Source: Amyelois transitella | Taxonomy: Eukaryota > Arthropoda > Insecta > Lepidoptera > Pyralidae | Length of the DNA stretch: 64,000 bases | Assembly: GCF_032362555.1 (NCBI RefSeq) | Contig: NC_083528.1 | Span: 3,844,001-3,908,000 of the forward strand | Reading direction: 5' to 3' | Part shown: positions 1 to 13,750 of the stretch, one piece after another | Position numbering within the stretch: the stretch's first letter is position 1 | Layout: every line of letters starts with the position of its first letter | Notes under the pieces: generated by a model | What the model was told of the DNA's origin: nothing | The model's database searches: none | The model's input: the letters and a program-made list of their open reading frames with translations, nothing else | Translations under genes and position numbers: made by a program

Positions 1-2507
1 ACCGGAAAATTACTCAGACGTCTAACAAATGACAAAATATATCTTCGCTGTATCATTTGTTGGAAAAACGGAAGCCACATGTGCCATATCCATCACCAGT
101 GACCCGTAAAATTGCTTGATCGGATTGAAACTACTGAGCAGTGGCCAAGGTTACATTTAGAAGCCTTTACGATCAATTCAGTCCGTCATATTTTCTATTA
201 AAAGAAAATCCAGAAGAGAATCTGAATTGTCATCATTTTGTTTTATTTGAAATATGTCTTTTTGTAGTCTGTGAGAACTTGAAAGGTTACACATGATTGC
301 GACTATTTCAGAATTCTATTTAGTAATTCTGATTGGTTTGCCGTGTGGTTACGGCACTTTAGAATAGGACCTATAAGTAGATATCGTAAATGTGTAATGT
401 CGTTGATCAACTTGGGATTCTTCTTGTAAGCATGGGCTAGCATAGCAACCTTTGACACTATTTGAATCTCAGTTCCATCATGAACCCATACAGCTGAACG
501 TGACCTTTCAGTCGTTTCAAGTCTGTTAGATCTGTCTTCTCCGCAAGGGATATAGACGTGATTTTATGTACATTTTTTTGTGGTATGTATGTATGGATTC
601 TGATAGTTTAAATTGGTGTCGACCCTGCCACAGCTCCTAATAATTACTATTCATGAGCCCCGTACGTTTCACGCAAGTAACCGACGTATTTTAAAACTGG
701 CAGCGTTATGTTAATACGTAATAGCGTTATTTACGAACTAACGACGCCATTAAAACGTGCACTATATGCATTCGCTGTGTAATATCGTTTTAAGTTCACG
801 GCGGTTTCGTGTTTGGGGTTCTGGGTCTAAAATAGATAGTGTACAGAAGAATGACCTGTCTTATAATGTGAATGCATGATAGTAGTTAGTGGTTTGAACT
901 TTTCAACTTATCGCTAAAATTGTGAAAAGCTTGATAGATGGTTTATTTTTTAACACGATTTGATTACCGCTTTCCTCGCGAACTAACTGTTGTGTTGAAA
1001 TACTCAGGTATTTCTTTCTAGGTATTCCTTTTAGTTTAAAAATTGTTATTTTTATAGAAAAACATCGGCTTACTATGACTAAATACACACACACTTGTAT
1101 GTTTGTAACGAATAACTTTCTTCGTTTCTTTTTTCATTTTTTCTTCTAGAAAAAATTAAAGCTACATTTTAAGCATTGTAAGCTACATTTTTTCTAGAAA
1201 TTCCCGTCTTTAATTTCTTTTTTCATCAGGTTGAGTTTCTGAAATAAATAGTAAGTAATAACTTCGCCCAGGTCAGGTGTTTCTTCTACATTTTTTTTAT
1301 TTTGCATGTTAGAAATATACATTGCGATTTTCAATAACGTATGATTGTCGTCTGAGGGGCATAATGTCTAGGTTTCATTTCGTTCCCAAGGAAAGTTGAA
1401 GTCAGGCTGGCGGCTGGGAATTCAACACATAAATATGTATAATGTGTAAAACTTCGTGAATCAAATATATACATCATGTTTTCTCCAGGAGCGGTAGGCA
1501 GAGATAGGTACTCGTACTGAGATTACATATTGTCACTACTTTTTACTCTTTCTGTTGACTGAATGAATGATGCACAAAAGGCGGCTTTTATCGTATTATG
1601 CAATCTCATTAGTAAATAAATAAACACACAAATTGTGTCCTAGAAAACATTTATGGCCATTTAACTTTGCTGTTTGACAAAAAAAAAACTGTCAACTTGT
1701 CGTGTGAGTGAACGCTATACCAGACCAACAAAAACTTTATTTTGCAAATAGTTTTGGAGCGTACTACTTCACGGTTCACGCTAGTATACTGTGGCTGCCT
1801 GCACGAGGTCCTAATGAGAATAATAATCATAGTGAAACACCTCCGAATCACATTGGAAATAGCCCAATATAAGGGAGGTCATTTTACAACCCCCTTTTCT
1901 AATGTCCTCTAGAGGAAATGTGTATTTTCAAATGTAAAAAGAAATTAACGTTAAATTTTGAGTGGCTCTTCATAAAATGTCGCGTCTGAACTGACCTTTA
2001 TGCGTTCCCGGGTGCGTCATTAGCTGTATTGCTTAGGGGCTGCAAATCTGCATATAATGAAATCAGTAAACAAAATTTCTATAAAATTTGAGACACTATT
2101 CAAAGTGCATACTTATGTAGCCCTTTACCATTTTTCTGAAAATCGGTACATTGTTTTTCTGCTCATATAGAATAGAATAGATCACTTATTGACGTCACAT
2201 GACTTAAATATAATTATAATTACTACCGCTTCCAAAGCGCATGTGTAGAAGAAGCGGCGGAACAAACTACACTGCAGCATTTTCATCAGACGTCAATTTA
2301 CAAATATAGATCCCTTAATGCACTTCATTAAAAAACATGAATGAATGTAGAACTAATGGTCACTACAATCTCCTGCAGAACAACTTGACCTCCTATAGTT
2401 TTGGTTTGTGTGAAGAGAGGCTCATGTTTCTCTGCCGGCGACTATACTAAATAGTGGTTTTGTTCACTTAAAAGTTTTAAGACACAATTATTCCCTATCT
2501 CTTACAG
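1..2507. other. Region upstream of the first visible CDC14 exon
   Basis: No coding exon can be supported here. It is probably the first intron of CDC14, or partly its promoter. The missing first coding exon should encode only about 17 residues and I could not place it. The stretch holds one SINE at 340-594. At about 1572-1610 there is a fragment resembling the motif GGCGGCCTTATCGC, which recurs near 37873 and 52202. The other open frames here are short and show no recognisable protein. Confidence 0.5.
340..594 (+). repeat. SINE family A, copy 1
   Basis: The copy starts with GCCGTGTGGTTACGGCAC and contains the family core (GGGCTAGCA, CAACCTTTGACACTATTTG, AGCTGAACGTGACC). It ends with CCGCAAGGGATATAGACGTG and a TATG-type tail. 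At least nine other copies in the window share the same order of blocks. The family resembles short interspersed elements common in lepidopteran genomes. The copy is diverged and has no coding capacity. Confidence 0.8.
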
Positions 2508-5500
2508 ACAGACTGTACTTCGCCACCCTGAAATCCGGTTACAAGCCGAAGCCGACACGCAACAGCAAATACTTCCACATTGAAGATGACATCGTCTACG
2601 AGAACTTCTACTTCGACTTCGGCCCCTACCACCTGTGCCATTTGTACCAGTTCTGCAAGAAACTACGCGAAGAATTGGATAAGAGTCCGAAGAAAAAGAT
2701 CGTGTTCTACACCAGCGATGATAAAACCCTCAGACTCAATGCTGCCTACCTTATTGGGAGTTATCAGGTGATTGATTTTGACTAAGTTATTAGAAACGTT
2801 TAATGAAGTTACTAAACTTATAATATGTTAAGTAAATTACAAACATGTCATGAGTGGACTATATCTATTAAAACAAAACTATATAGTTGAATAATAAAAA
2901 TGAAATATTTTCCGTTACCGCAATATTGCATAATTATAAAATAGGCATAATTTTCAGGTGCGTAATTTTTTCTTAATAATTAGTAAAATATTTATTAGAA
3001 AGAAATTTATTTGAATATTTATTTTGAAATATGTGAGAACGTTAACGAAGTAGGCTCGATGCGTCTTTATAAATTTCGTATATAGGTATCATATCTCTAT
3101 GAAATAAAATTGTTTTCTTACTTCAACAACATTGGCAATTAAAGTACTGTATAAAATATCGTCGTCTGTAGTAGAGTATATGTATGTGTGCAGAACTTTA
3201 ACCGGCCACGGCAACTTTATTTTCACTCTCGTGTTATTGGATAATTGGCCGCGCGTGGGAATACACGCCGCTCACAATCCTCAATTAAGAAGTACGTAAC
3301 GACGCGTTTGTACTATATATGTTGCGTGTGTTAGAATGGAGGAAATAAATAGTGGAGATTGTATACAAGAAAGACGCATGCAATTATTTTATCCGTACAT
3401 AGATAACATACATACATTATTGAAGCCAAAAAAAAGGACATATTAAGGCGGAATCATCAATGAAGTCATTGCTCTAATATTTAGTACCTTTGTGCTGATG
3501 CCAGTAGGAAGCCAGTGGGCGAGATATTTTTTAATATTATGCCACTATAATTTGTGGAACCCAAAAAGGTCTTTACCACGAAATGAAAATGAGAAATTTT
3601 TTAAAGGGCGGTAATGTTGCTCAAATGCTAAAAAAAGTGTTCGTTATGGATACTAGCGTATTAATTTATGACCTTTGGACGGCAGTAGCAGAACAGAACC
3701 AATACGAAACCAAGGTCATGGGCCATGGCATAGGTTAGTGTGTGTGTGTTATTGTCTATTGTAAAGATGACACTAACCGCCACAGGTTTTTAAAAAGGAC
3801 AATATTGACAGTTTAAAAATATATTTCTCATGTTCAACGTTTTTTTGAACTTTATTAATGCTTTAAACATAATTTTATGTGTGAATTCAGCAAAAATATG
3901 TATGTCATGATACTTAGTCCAGAATCTGTTTTTAATACAAATTATTTTTCAATAATTCAAGATAATGGAGAAATGGAAATTTAATTTTACTTTGTAATGT
4001 TTGTACTCATTGAGGATATCTGTAGAACTCTGTAAAAAAGATTTTTACGAATATATCACAGAATAATTTTTGTATTAGACAATTCATACTTAGCAGATTT
4101 ATTCCCTGCCAAGTTTATGTAACTGTTTCTGTTTTAAAAGTTACTTTGTTTAAGTACCCATTGTATTTCTAGCTGTGAGGATAATTGGCTGCTTCAATAA
4201 CTATTTTTGTTATATATTGTAACCATTATAGCTGTTGGTCTTCCTAATGGAATAAAATAAAAAATAAGATATTTGCCGTATAAGACAGTTAATTGAGTTC
4301 CAGTAGCGTTTTCTGCTTCCCACTGCCTCCCACGAGATCCTTAATCGGAATAAAAAAGGTGGACGTTAACACAAGCAATAAAATTATTTGCTTCATTGAA
4401 ACTACTAATATTTTGTCTCTCACTCTTTGGGATAAGAAAGTGTACGTTTACTAAGTATAGCAAATGATTATTATAAGAAATGGTTCTGCTAAGAAATTTG
4501 AAAAGCCGGAACGGTATCTTGATCTTGCTTATCGAAAAGATCATCTGAAAAGTATCATAAAGGATGATAATCATTATAAATTTGATTTTTCAGATAATAT
4601 ACTTAGAAGGCAACCCCGCAGTAGTGTACCAGCAGTTGACGGAGGGTTCTGATTGGTCGCTGCTGAACTTCCGCGACGCGTCAGGCGGCCCCCCACTCTT
4701 CGGCATCTCGCTATTGGACGTGCTGCACGGCATCAAGGTCGCTCATGACGCTGGCTTCTTCAACTTCGACCATTTTGATGCGGAGCAGTACTTGTTCTAT
4801 GAGGTTAGTGGATTATATGCAATCGGTAGCGCATTACAGCTTGGAATTTGGTATAGAGAACGTGGAAGAATGATAGGGACGGCTTTATCCATTACTGAGA
4901 CAATAGACAGTAATTTTACTCAGTTTAGCCCCTCTTACCACTTGCAAAAAAAATGATTATATGTACATGAAATTCTAACCTTCAATCGTCCGAAAACGAA
5001 GTCCTTGGATTGAGTCGACCTTCACAACAAATCGAATGAATTTCTTATAGACATAAAGCCTAAATATAACGTAGTTCTAATTATGGAAAAACAATCGATG
5101 AAGGACCGAAACAGTTTCGTTAGGAATCGATGCGTGCTTGGGTGACATAATCGACAATTCATAATGAAGTATGGATTGAGTAGAACATAGAAATTTATTG
5201 TATTAGTTTTATAAAATCTGGTCAAATATTTACGTAACATTTCTGTATATGGTCGTGACACTTATAAATATTAATGTGCCATCGTGAAGAATGAGACATC
5301 ACTTGTTTTATATCTTTCTCAGATGAGAGCATTAAGGCATATGTTGGTGTTTCTTTCATATTGTTTGGTGCATGCATGGACACACATTGGTAGAAGACTG
5401 TGACAAGACTCTTCTGCCACTAATTATTTTTTACCTGGCTAAAGCAGCACGTTGCCGTAAAGTAGATAAACTTATCATTTCGCCTCTCAGTCTTGAGATG

Positions 5501-8282
5501 GAGCCCGGGATTGGAGGGGAGGGTGGGACAAATGACAGCGTCTGACATCTACGACCCTTGAGGAGAACTTAACTATGCATATCCACATTTCTACACAGTT
5601 AAAATTCTAAAAAGATTTTGAATTGAATTGAGTAAAATTCCTTCAGCGTCCATGCTGGTATGGTAGTGAACAAAAAACAAAGTGTATGCGCAGATTTAAA
5701 AATGAATGAAGGAGCCTTTTCCGCCATGTAGGAAAAGACTTATTGAATTGGTATTCTTCTTTTGTGTTAACAGAAAGTCGAGAACGGCGATTTAAACTGG
5801 ATAGTCCCCGGCAAGATGTTGGCGTTCTCCGGCCCCCACCACCGCTCGCGGCTCGACCGCGGCTACCCCCTCCACAGCCCCGAGCACTACCACGACTACT
5901 TCCGCCGACACAACGTCACGACCATCGTGCGACTGAACAAGAAGTCGTACGACGCCAGGCAGTTCACGTCGCACGGCTTCGAACATAGAGAGCTGTTCTT
6001 CGTGGATGGCTCTGTGCCGTCAGATCTGATTGTTAATCGGTTTATAAGGATTTCGGAGGCTGCTAAGGGAGCAGTTGCTGTTCACTGCAAAGGTATGTTT
6101 AACCATTTACAGTAATGTAGACAATTAGGAAAATTCTTTGTAGATTTATCTCTCCACCTATCCATGGCTCTATCAACCGTCCGGTTACACGAGCCGCATC
6201 ATGAGAGGAGTGCGCTGCTCTCGCTTTTGCTCTTTCCTTAACTGCAATCATATCAATAATTTGAGTTGCAATTTAAGCACTAAGCTATCCATCTATACCT
6301 GGCCTTCAAATATTTGATATTGGTGGGTCAAAGACTTGATATTGGTGGTATGACTGAGGCAGAAACGTGGGTGTTGATAATATAGCGTCTGTTTAGTTCT
6401 GTTTATGAAGGAATAATATATTTCCGCAGCCGGTCTAGGCCGCACCGGCACGCTGATAGCCTGCTACATGATGAAGCACCACGGCTTCACAGCCCGCGAG
6501 GCCATCAGCTGGCTGCGCGTCTGCCGGCCCGGCTCCGTCATCGGGCACCAGCAGTGGTTCCTGGAGAAGTGAGTGTCAGTGCTGTGCACCACAAGCACTG
6601 GCGGTGGTTACTAGAGAAATAAGTCTTCTTCGGATTCTCCTCTCAGGGTTGGTCCGGTATACTACACAGACCTGACCAGCAGTGGCATAAGATTTGGAGC
6701 GGCTTTGATGATGTAACGTAACAAATTCAATTCACTCTAAAATACAATACATCCTGCTTACCAACAATCTGTTTGACATAAAACACACTCAATTTTTCAG
6801 TCAATAAAATACGGACTATTTTTCCTACATAATTAATATTTTCTAGTTACAAATCACAAAAATTGATTTAATAAATTAATGTTAATTTCTTCGCAGCGTC
6901 CAACCTCGTATGCACGCGGAAGGCGAGGCGTTCCGGCGGCGACACAACATCACTTCGTTCCCCGTCTTCGCCCGCGGCATCTACTGCGATCTACCGCCAG
7001 AGGGCGCCGCTAAGGAGGACGATAAACCCGTGTCGCTGCAAACTATACTACATAACAACAAGAATGCCACGAATAAGGTATGTTTTTATCTAAATCGATT
7101 ATTATGTAAATTGTGTGAGTCAAAATCTTTGGTCAAGATTTTTATCCGTTCTTGTTATATGCGAGAGATATCATTCTATGTGGGTTATGATATTTTTCTT
7201 CGCTCGCTGATTGACAGAGTTTAACATTTCACACATACACATGTCTATTTAAGAATTGGTTCTTGTTTGTGAAAACATTAAATTTTAAATAAGAGAGTTT
7301 TTCCTCTGTTCAGTTGGACAACGCGAACGTTTTGAACGCCAACGAAACGGACTCCGAAAACAACGTGACCACAGTGATCGCCAAATACAAGACGATACCC
7401 TCGCCCATGCTGCCGAAGACGGTGTTCACGCCCAAGATGAACTACATGATGCCGACAAACAACATCAGAAACTCCAACAACACCAACCTCAAGCCGCAGC
7501 CGAGGATCATCAACAACACGCTGAAATCCTACGCGTCGAAAACGTCTACTTTCCCGCCAACAAGAAGTGCCAATTCCCAAGCTAAGTTGACTAATGCCAA
7601 ACCATTCACAGGTAAGAGCAGTTTTCACGGCCAAAGAGCCAATCTGGCGCGGCCGGCCTTAGGATACACTCACGGCTCTAGCCCTTTGAAAACCTTTACC
7701 AGGAAAACTGTCGCCGCCAAAATCACTAACAGCGACACGACGGTAACTAGCACGCTGAACAACGTTACGTCGACGTTGTCGGCGCTCACTGAGAACTGCC
7801 ATCTGAACGGCAAACGGCTGCCGTCTGAACCCAATTTGAAAACTGTTACACAAACAAAATCTAGCCCGGGCAATATGACGCGAAAGAAACTTATAGTAAG
7901 ATCTAATTCTAACTCCCGTAAGAAACTCCCCAAAAGTAATCTTCCCAAAAGTGGACTCGAGTCCACTCAGGACCTGTCTTCCAGTGACACCAACGTCACC
8001 AACATATCGGCCGATTCTCTCGAAACCCCCTTCAGGTTTAGAAGGAAAAGGGACAAATCTAACAGTCCGGAACCTATGGATATCATTTCAAATTCGGTCA
8101 TAACGGCCGATGTCACACCCGACAATTTCGAGGAGACGAATAACTCGCAAGGCAACAAACTATACAAAATAAAGGCGCTAAGGAAAAAGTGCCCAGCGTT
8201 CGGTGTAAGTTTACTGAAGAAAGACGGCGTTCAAACTCGGTCGAGTAGTTGCGCGAGTAGCTCGACCGTTAAAAAGAAATGA
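2508..8282 (+). CDS. Cdc14: CDC14-type dual-specificity protein phosphatase (5' end missing)
   Basis: This phosphatase removes phosphate from Ser/Thr-Pro sites. The family acts in mitotic exit, cytokinesis and cilia. Exons are 2508-2767, 4594-4803, 5774-6092, 6430-6568, 6897-7077 and 7314-8282, all with GT-AG introns and matching phases, giving about 692 visible residues. The first exon opens with two bases of a split codon, then RLYFATL, the start of the CDC14 N-terminal domain. Next come [17 protein letters not shown] and the catalytic loop HCKAGLGRTG, which is split between the third and fourth exons. The visible catalytic Cys is about residue 261; in human CDC14A it is Cys278, so about 17 residues are missing. 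The last exon (322 residues) is Ser/Asn/Lys/Thr-rich, apparently disordered and basic, and ends in KKK before TGA. It probably carries localisation and regulatory sites (inference). The gene is tail to tail with the sterol reductase pair. Confidence 0.96.
2768..4593 (+). other. CDC14 intron between the first two visible exons
   Basis: This intron is bounded by GT at 2768 and AG at 4593. It holds a short TG repeat at about 3739-3750 and otherwise AT-rich sequence. A small open frame near its 3' end runs into the next exon but is a by-product of the exon frame. I see nothing else in it. Confidence 0.7.
4804..5773 (+). other. CDC14 intron between second and third visible exons
   Basis: The intron is bounded by GT at 4804 and AG at 5773. 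It is AT-rich and has no open frame with recognisable similarity. No repeat of the window's main families was seen. Confidence 0.7.
6160..6235 (+). repeat. Short dispersed repeat family D, copy 1
   Basis: The sequence GCTCTATCAACC, then a short variable stretch, then GTGCGCTGCTCTCGCTTTTG lies in a CDC14 intron. Similar blocks occur at about 9478-9580 (same strand) and 14590-14680 (opposite strand). The family is unnamed and only about 80-100 bp is visible per copy. Confidence 0.5.
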
Positions 8283-9477
8283 TGCTCGTGAATTTCATAT
8301 AATTAGTGTTAGAGGGCAATCGGTCCCAATGCTAACTCGTCCCACTTTTTTTTTAATTGGCTGAATGACAGATGATCATAAGGTAACTCGTTTTCGTTTT
8401 TTCGATACCATAATATGAGCATTCTCTGCTTAAAGAGATAGATTCGCCGTTCCTTGTCTCTTCTTTTTCATCTAACGCAAATATTTTGAATTACGAATAT
8501 GTTTTTGGGTTTTTTTTTTATTACAGTATATGTAAAAAGTCATGAGCTCATTGAATTTGGGACGAGTTGCCCTCTACCTAGCTTAGATGTAGTATTGCAC
8601 ATAATATAGATCCTATAGGTGTTTATTGTGCATAGCACAGGTGTTGTATTAGTGTTGGCGGGTTCGTTCAGACCATTTTTCTTTTATATAATCGACTGAT
8701 TTTTTATTGAACTCATATCAAGATTAAATAAAATTAGCTCATTACTTCAACTCGATGGGTACTTCGATTCGACTCACAGTAAAACCTAGAAATGTGAGCG
8801 TGGTTAATTTAAGTGGAATTTTTAATATTTAAAACATAGTCGATAGAACATAGTTCAAAATTTGTACGTAGTATTTCGATAGATATTAGAATTTCCACTT
8901 TGAAATAGATCATAAAGCTTATATTTGATTGCGTTACAATAAGTCGAGTAGAAGTAACATCGACGTAGAGTTGATGTAGGGGATCCAAAAGGCCATCACA
9001 GACGAGGAACGTTTTACCACGAACATTTATGCCGCCAAAATAAATTTGTCGATTTTAAATAGGTATTTGATCCACACGAATGCATTTCATGGCTTTTTAT
9101 TTTCGCCGGTAGGACGATTTTTTTTCTATTTTAGCGGACAAAATAGTCCATGGACAAAAGTCACTCGTCTGCGCAGGCCTTAAAGCGTGAAAAGACAGGT
9201 GTGAACGAGTCGCCTCCTTATGTGTTAGTGCGTGTAGCCGGGCCGTAAGTTTGTAACGTGGTCAAGACGGATTAAAAATCTAATTTTCTTTGACTAATCA
9301 GAGACTTTTGGCGTTGGCTTACCTCCAAAAGGGTCTTAGATTTTGCTCAGAAGCATTCACCAAAGCGGTAAAATATACTTAATCGCGTATTTCGAGAGAT
9401 AGGTGTACTTTTAGTTACTATGGCTAATTCTATTCCGTGATCAAAATCATATCAGCTTTTTGGGTACCGTGTATTGA

Positions 9478-9580
9478 GATGGTCTATCGCACCACCACCA
9501 TTGGCTCTACCAACCTATAGGTTGTCGCCGAATCATGGGCGGGGCGCGCTGCTCTCCCTTCTCGCTCTGACAGTGCACAT
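9478..9580 (+). repeat. Short dispersed repeat family D, copy 2
   Basis: The copy contains TTGGCTCTACCAACCTATAG, then GGGCGGGGCGCGCTGCTCTC. It matches the blocks in the CDC14 intron copy and the inverted copy near 14600. No coding capacity is seen. Confidence 0.5.
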
Positions 9581-12500
9581 TTTCTTGACTACCTTCAAAA
9601 TATTTTCAGTGTCCTGTGTTTATTACTCACCTCCCTATTATTTTGGGTCTTGATATACATACGTAGTGGTAAAGAAGTAGAGCTCAAAAATATACAGCAT
9701 CGGAAGGCTCTTATTATGGAATCAGCCACTTGCCGAAAGTTTCTAAAAGTAATCTATCTTTTATGCTTATTTGACATTTGATCTCAACGTTTCCAAACTG
9801 ACGGCTCCATCGTTGTAAAACCCCAGAGGGCGCCTAAATGTTTACAATCTCATGTGTGTTTGTTTAAGTGCGTTATGAACGAGAATGATTTGTCTGATGG
9901 GTTAATTGTGCTATTGATTTGATGTGCAATCTTAATTCTAAGAATAATTTACGAAGTATATGCAGCTATAGCTTCCATTGTTTACACTGGGTTATTAATT
10001 TACTTTTTTTAACAAGTTTTAGGCATATTCATAGCAATTTCCTCTCACCGCATTACTTACCTTTTGTAGTAATCCGTTATCCTATCAACGTCTCATGACA
10101 TAGTAAAAAGGAAGGTATATAAATGTTATTTGTATTGTTATACATAAATGATATCAATAAATGGTGTTGCTAGTCGCGAAAATTATTTCATTTTGTTACT
10201 CTGTGTGTTATTAATAAATCATAATGTTAGCCTTTTAAAATTTTGAATTGGTAACATATTAAGTTTTTCTACTTTAGTTCATTAGGTATTAAAATTAACT
10301 ATCTCATGCATTACGCAAAGCGATAAATACCTTAGTTAAAGTATCACTCTTTTATATGATTTATGTTTTTATTGAATACATTTTTATTATATGCTTACAA
10401 AAATATAAGGAAATCAGTTAATCGCCATAGTTAAGGAGAAATATTTTTCTAGTTCGTAAGCACTAAGTGATTTTCCAATGCCATTTCGTTTAGCTTGTAT
10501 AGCCTTATGTTGTTTAAAATGTTTTCGAGTTGTTATTGAATTGTAATCTTTTGACGACTATCACTTACTTAAATTGATTTTATGTTGTAAATATTTTTTT
10601 CACAAAATTATATTGTATGAAAATATTTCTTTTAGATTACATTTAGTAAGGATTTATAGATATTCTGTACTGTAAGGTGGTGTATGGACGTATTTTCATT
10701 AATGATTTACATATTTCATCTTGTTATGGGATGCCAGTTTTGGGAATACATTTGTCCAAGTATTATTTGTGGTACAGTCAACCGCATATCAAGTTGCCCT
10801 GCATGGAACATTAGGCATTTTTATGCATTTTTTACACGGAAAAAATGTTGTGCACATGTGATTAATAACGGCTTATAAAAATACGTCTAAGTACATTAAC
10901 AACTTTTGTTACATTAGCAAACAAAGAAGCCTTAAGTCCATACACAATCCTCTACGAAGTTCCGAATCGTACGAATTTACCGTGGTCATATCAGATTTGT
11001 ACGCCTGCATTATTTTACAAAATGCAAGCGCAGATGCGTCTAAGCACTTATTTATATAGTTATGCTACCGCGCCATCGAATGGATCTCCAAGGAAACGTC
11101 ATTGGCGTATCTACAGAGATTATCCAGCGGGGGGGCTAGCCCCCGATATCGATAAATGTTGTGAATTCTAGGTCGTAGGTGAGCCACCTCAGAAGTTTAA
11201 AAATCACTAATAAAATTTATAATGGTGATTTTGATGGTTTGAATGGTGATTGATTATGATGGTGCGACGTCCCAGTAGTAACACCTGTGAATGTTGTTAG
11301 ACTATTGTCTCGGCCATTTTAAAATAATTTGTTGTTAATCACTGTACTTACAATTTTATTGCAAGAAGTACAACCAAGTAAGTTGTCATCTCAAAATTGC
11401 AAAATGTATAGAAAATATTTTGGTGTGAGATCGGAAGATGTTAACATTTGCCTTAAAATTAATATGTACATATCTCAATTTTTTTCCCTTTCCTTTATTA
11501 TAATCAGTCATTAAAAAGGACTTATTGAATTCAATATTATTTATTATGCTGTCTTTACCTAAATAAATATTAATTATTTGACTCAAAATAGATATTATAA
11601 TTGTGAGTACAGTATGTAAGACGCTTTATAATTATAGTTAAATTATAATTATTATACGCTAAAGCGGTGCGGCAGCTGTGAAAAATGTGACTTTTTATAC
11701 GATATTTTGGTTGTATTCAATTTATTTGTTGCTATTAAATTTTATTGTTATTCGTTTAACGTGGACTTAATATAAAAATGTTTCAAAAAATTTCTTCGTT
11801 GAATCTTATCCAATAGTGATTCCCTTACTATCGATAGTTTTCACCGGAAATCTGATGTGTTGTATTTATAATGGAGACCGAGGTTTAAGTTGAGAAATGG
11901 ATTTTGGTTTTCTATCAATACAATATTTGACTTATCAACTGGCAAAGCTAGGGCACTTCTTGGTTGAAAAATTAGTTTTGATAAAATCGTTTCTAATGAC
12001 ACATGTTTTATGGATATAGAAATGGTGTTCTGTATTATACAATTTTTTTTATACTGGCTTATTTTGCAGGCCTAAAATGAAGGATAAAATATTCCATATA
12101 ATTATCATGAACTATAAGGTCTTTGCTATACTCTATTTCTGAATGATGTGTGTCTTTTATTTTACATTTGATATTTATACATTTACATTTAACATATTAT
12201 GTTTAAATAATTGTATCACTTGTATATTTTTACAATTTCTAAGTGTTTGTTTACATTTATAATTTTTCTAAGATCATCAAGTAAATAGAATGTCCGCAAA
12301 AATTAATTATGTTTTTTAAGTGTAAGTGATGCATACGATTAAATATTTAAAAAATGCCTATCTTGAAACACCAGGTAATTAGCAAATAGTTTTGTGTCTG
12401 GGCAAAGTAATATTTACTCCTCCAACTACCGACTCTAACAAAAAGTTTGAGTCAGCCCTAAAATAAGTAAAAAAGTCTGTCAAAGTTTTATGTATGTATG

Positions 12501-13702
12501 TATGTAACAAACATACTTATCGAAAATATTGGAAAAAAAATTCTTAGTATCCATGCAGAATTGCTCCTTGGATTTGGATCTTGTTGAAGAGCAAAAAAAA
12601 ATCAGTTTAATTCACAAATTTATAATGCAAAAAGTAAATAATATTTCAATTGACTATTTATAATAAACTGCCTTGTGTAATGTTATTATTGCAAGATGTG
12701 CCCATACAACAAACAGCATTGTCATTTACTCTGATTTATCTGACTTGCATATATTTTTAAATAAACAAATACCATGTGTTTCGACTTGCTATAATCGCTA
12801 ACGATAGTATTCGGAAACCGCCAGGCGCGATTTCATACAAATACTTGAGTCTCTAGCGAGTATTGTAAGTTATTGTCGTTGAAGCAAACTGTTATATATT
12901 GGCGAGTTATGAGTCCTCTGTAAGCGTTAAAGTATTTTTCTAACAACGTAATCTCGCTTAAATTTTCCAATGATACCTATGCCGTTTGATGATATTATAC
13001 CTATATCATATTACCCAAGTTGATTGTATCACATACTTACATATAAAGAAAATAATACTTAATAGGATTTTTTTTTCTAGAAACAAATAACAAAACTCGA
13101 TGTTGTATCCTTACTTTGCCAAAATTGCATCAAAATTAATTGTATTTTTTGGAAATGTAAGCTATGTTGTTTGAAAATGCACGTTTACAGATGGCATATG
13201 GAGCGCGTAGAACCTGGGACCAGAGCGTTGTAGTGATAAATATAGATTGTATATTGTTTTACTCTGTTGTCTAGATGTAATTTTTAAATTTCTAATAATT
13301 ATGTTGTGATCCGGAGACCTAATCAGTTACTAATGCACTCTTACCTGTAGGTACGTGTGTGCTCGAGATAACGAGTGGTGTTGAATGCTTGTGCTTAATA
13401 CAAAATAAAAAGATATATTCCAATTTAATTGAGTTATTTTATTTCTAAGTAAATTGCTGCCGAAACTCGATATGTTTCAATTGGTCAAGGTAGTATACAG
13501 GGTATCTGGTAATTCGCATTGCATATAAAAAGAAGGCACTCAGTTTCAGAAACTTTGCCAAATAATATTACAAATATCTAATCAGCTATCTAATATAATG
13601 AACACCTCTTATTACTTATTTAGATTAGATTACTCTGGTCGATGCACAGTTGAAAAAAAAGGAAGAATTTGAAACTATGCATTTTTAAAGGATTTAAATA
13701 AA

Positions 13703-13712
13703 TTTATTTATT
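13703..13712 (-). terminator. Poly(A) signals for DHCR24 copy A
   Basis: The plus strand reads TTTATTTATT, giving two overlapping AATAAA hexamers on the minus strand about 40 bases past the stop codon. This is a normal position for a short 3' UTR. Confidence 0.6.
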
Positions 13713-13750
13713 TAGTTATCATAATCAACAATTTCCATCACGTGTCATTA

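Larger units (their letters stand above)
8283..13750. other. 3' region between convergent CDC14 and DHCR24 copy A
   Basis: This long AT-rich stretch separates the CDC14 stop from the stop of the first sterol reductase copy. Candidate AATAAA signals on the plus strand occur early (about 8727) and late (about 10157 and 13403), so CDC14 may have a short or a very long 3' UTR. One family D repeat lies at about 9478-9580. A short TATG tract lies near 12490. No protein-coding gene is supported. Confidence 0.6.

Noticed and set aside
4464-4652. Small open frame overlapping the second visible CDC14 exon
   Set aside because: It is in another frame than the [15 protein letters not shown] exon, which is clearly CDC14 and preceded by a good acceptor.
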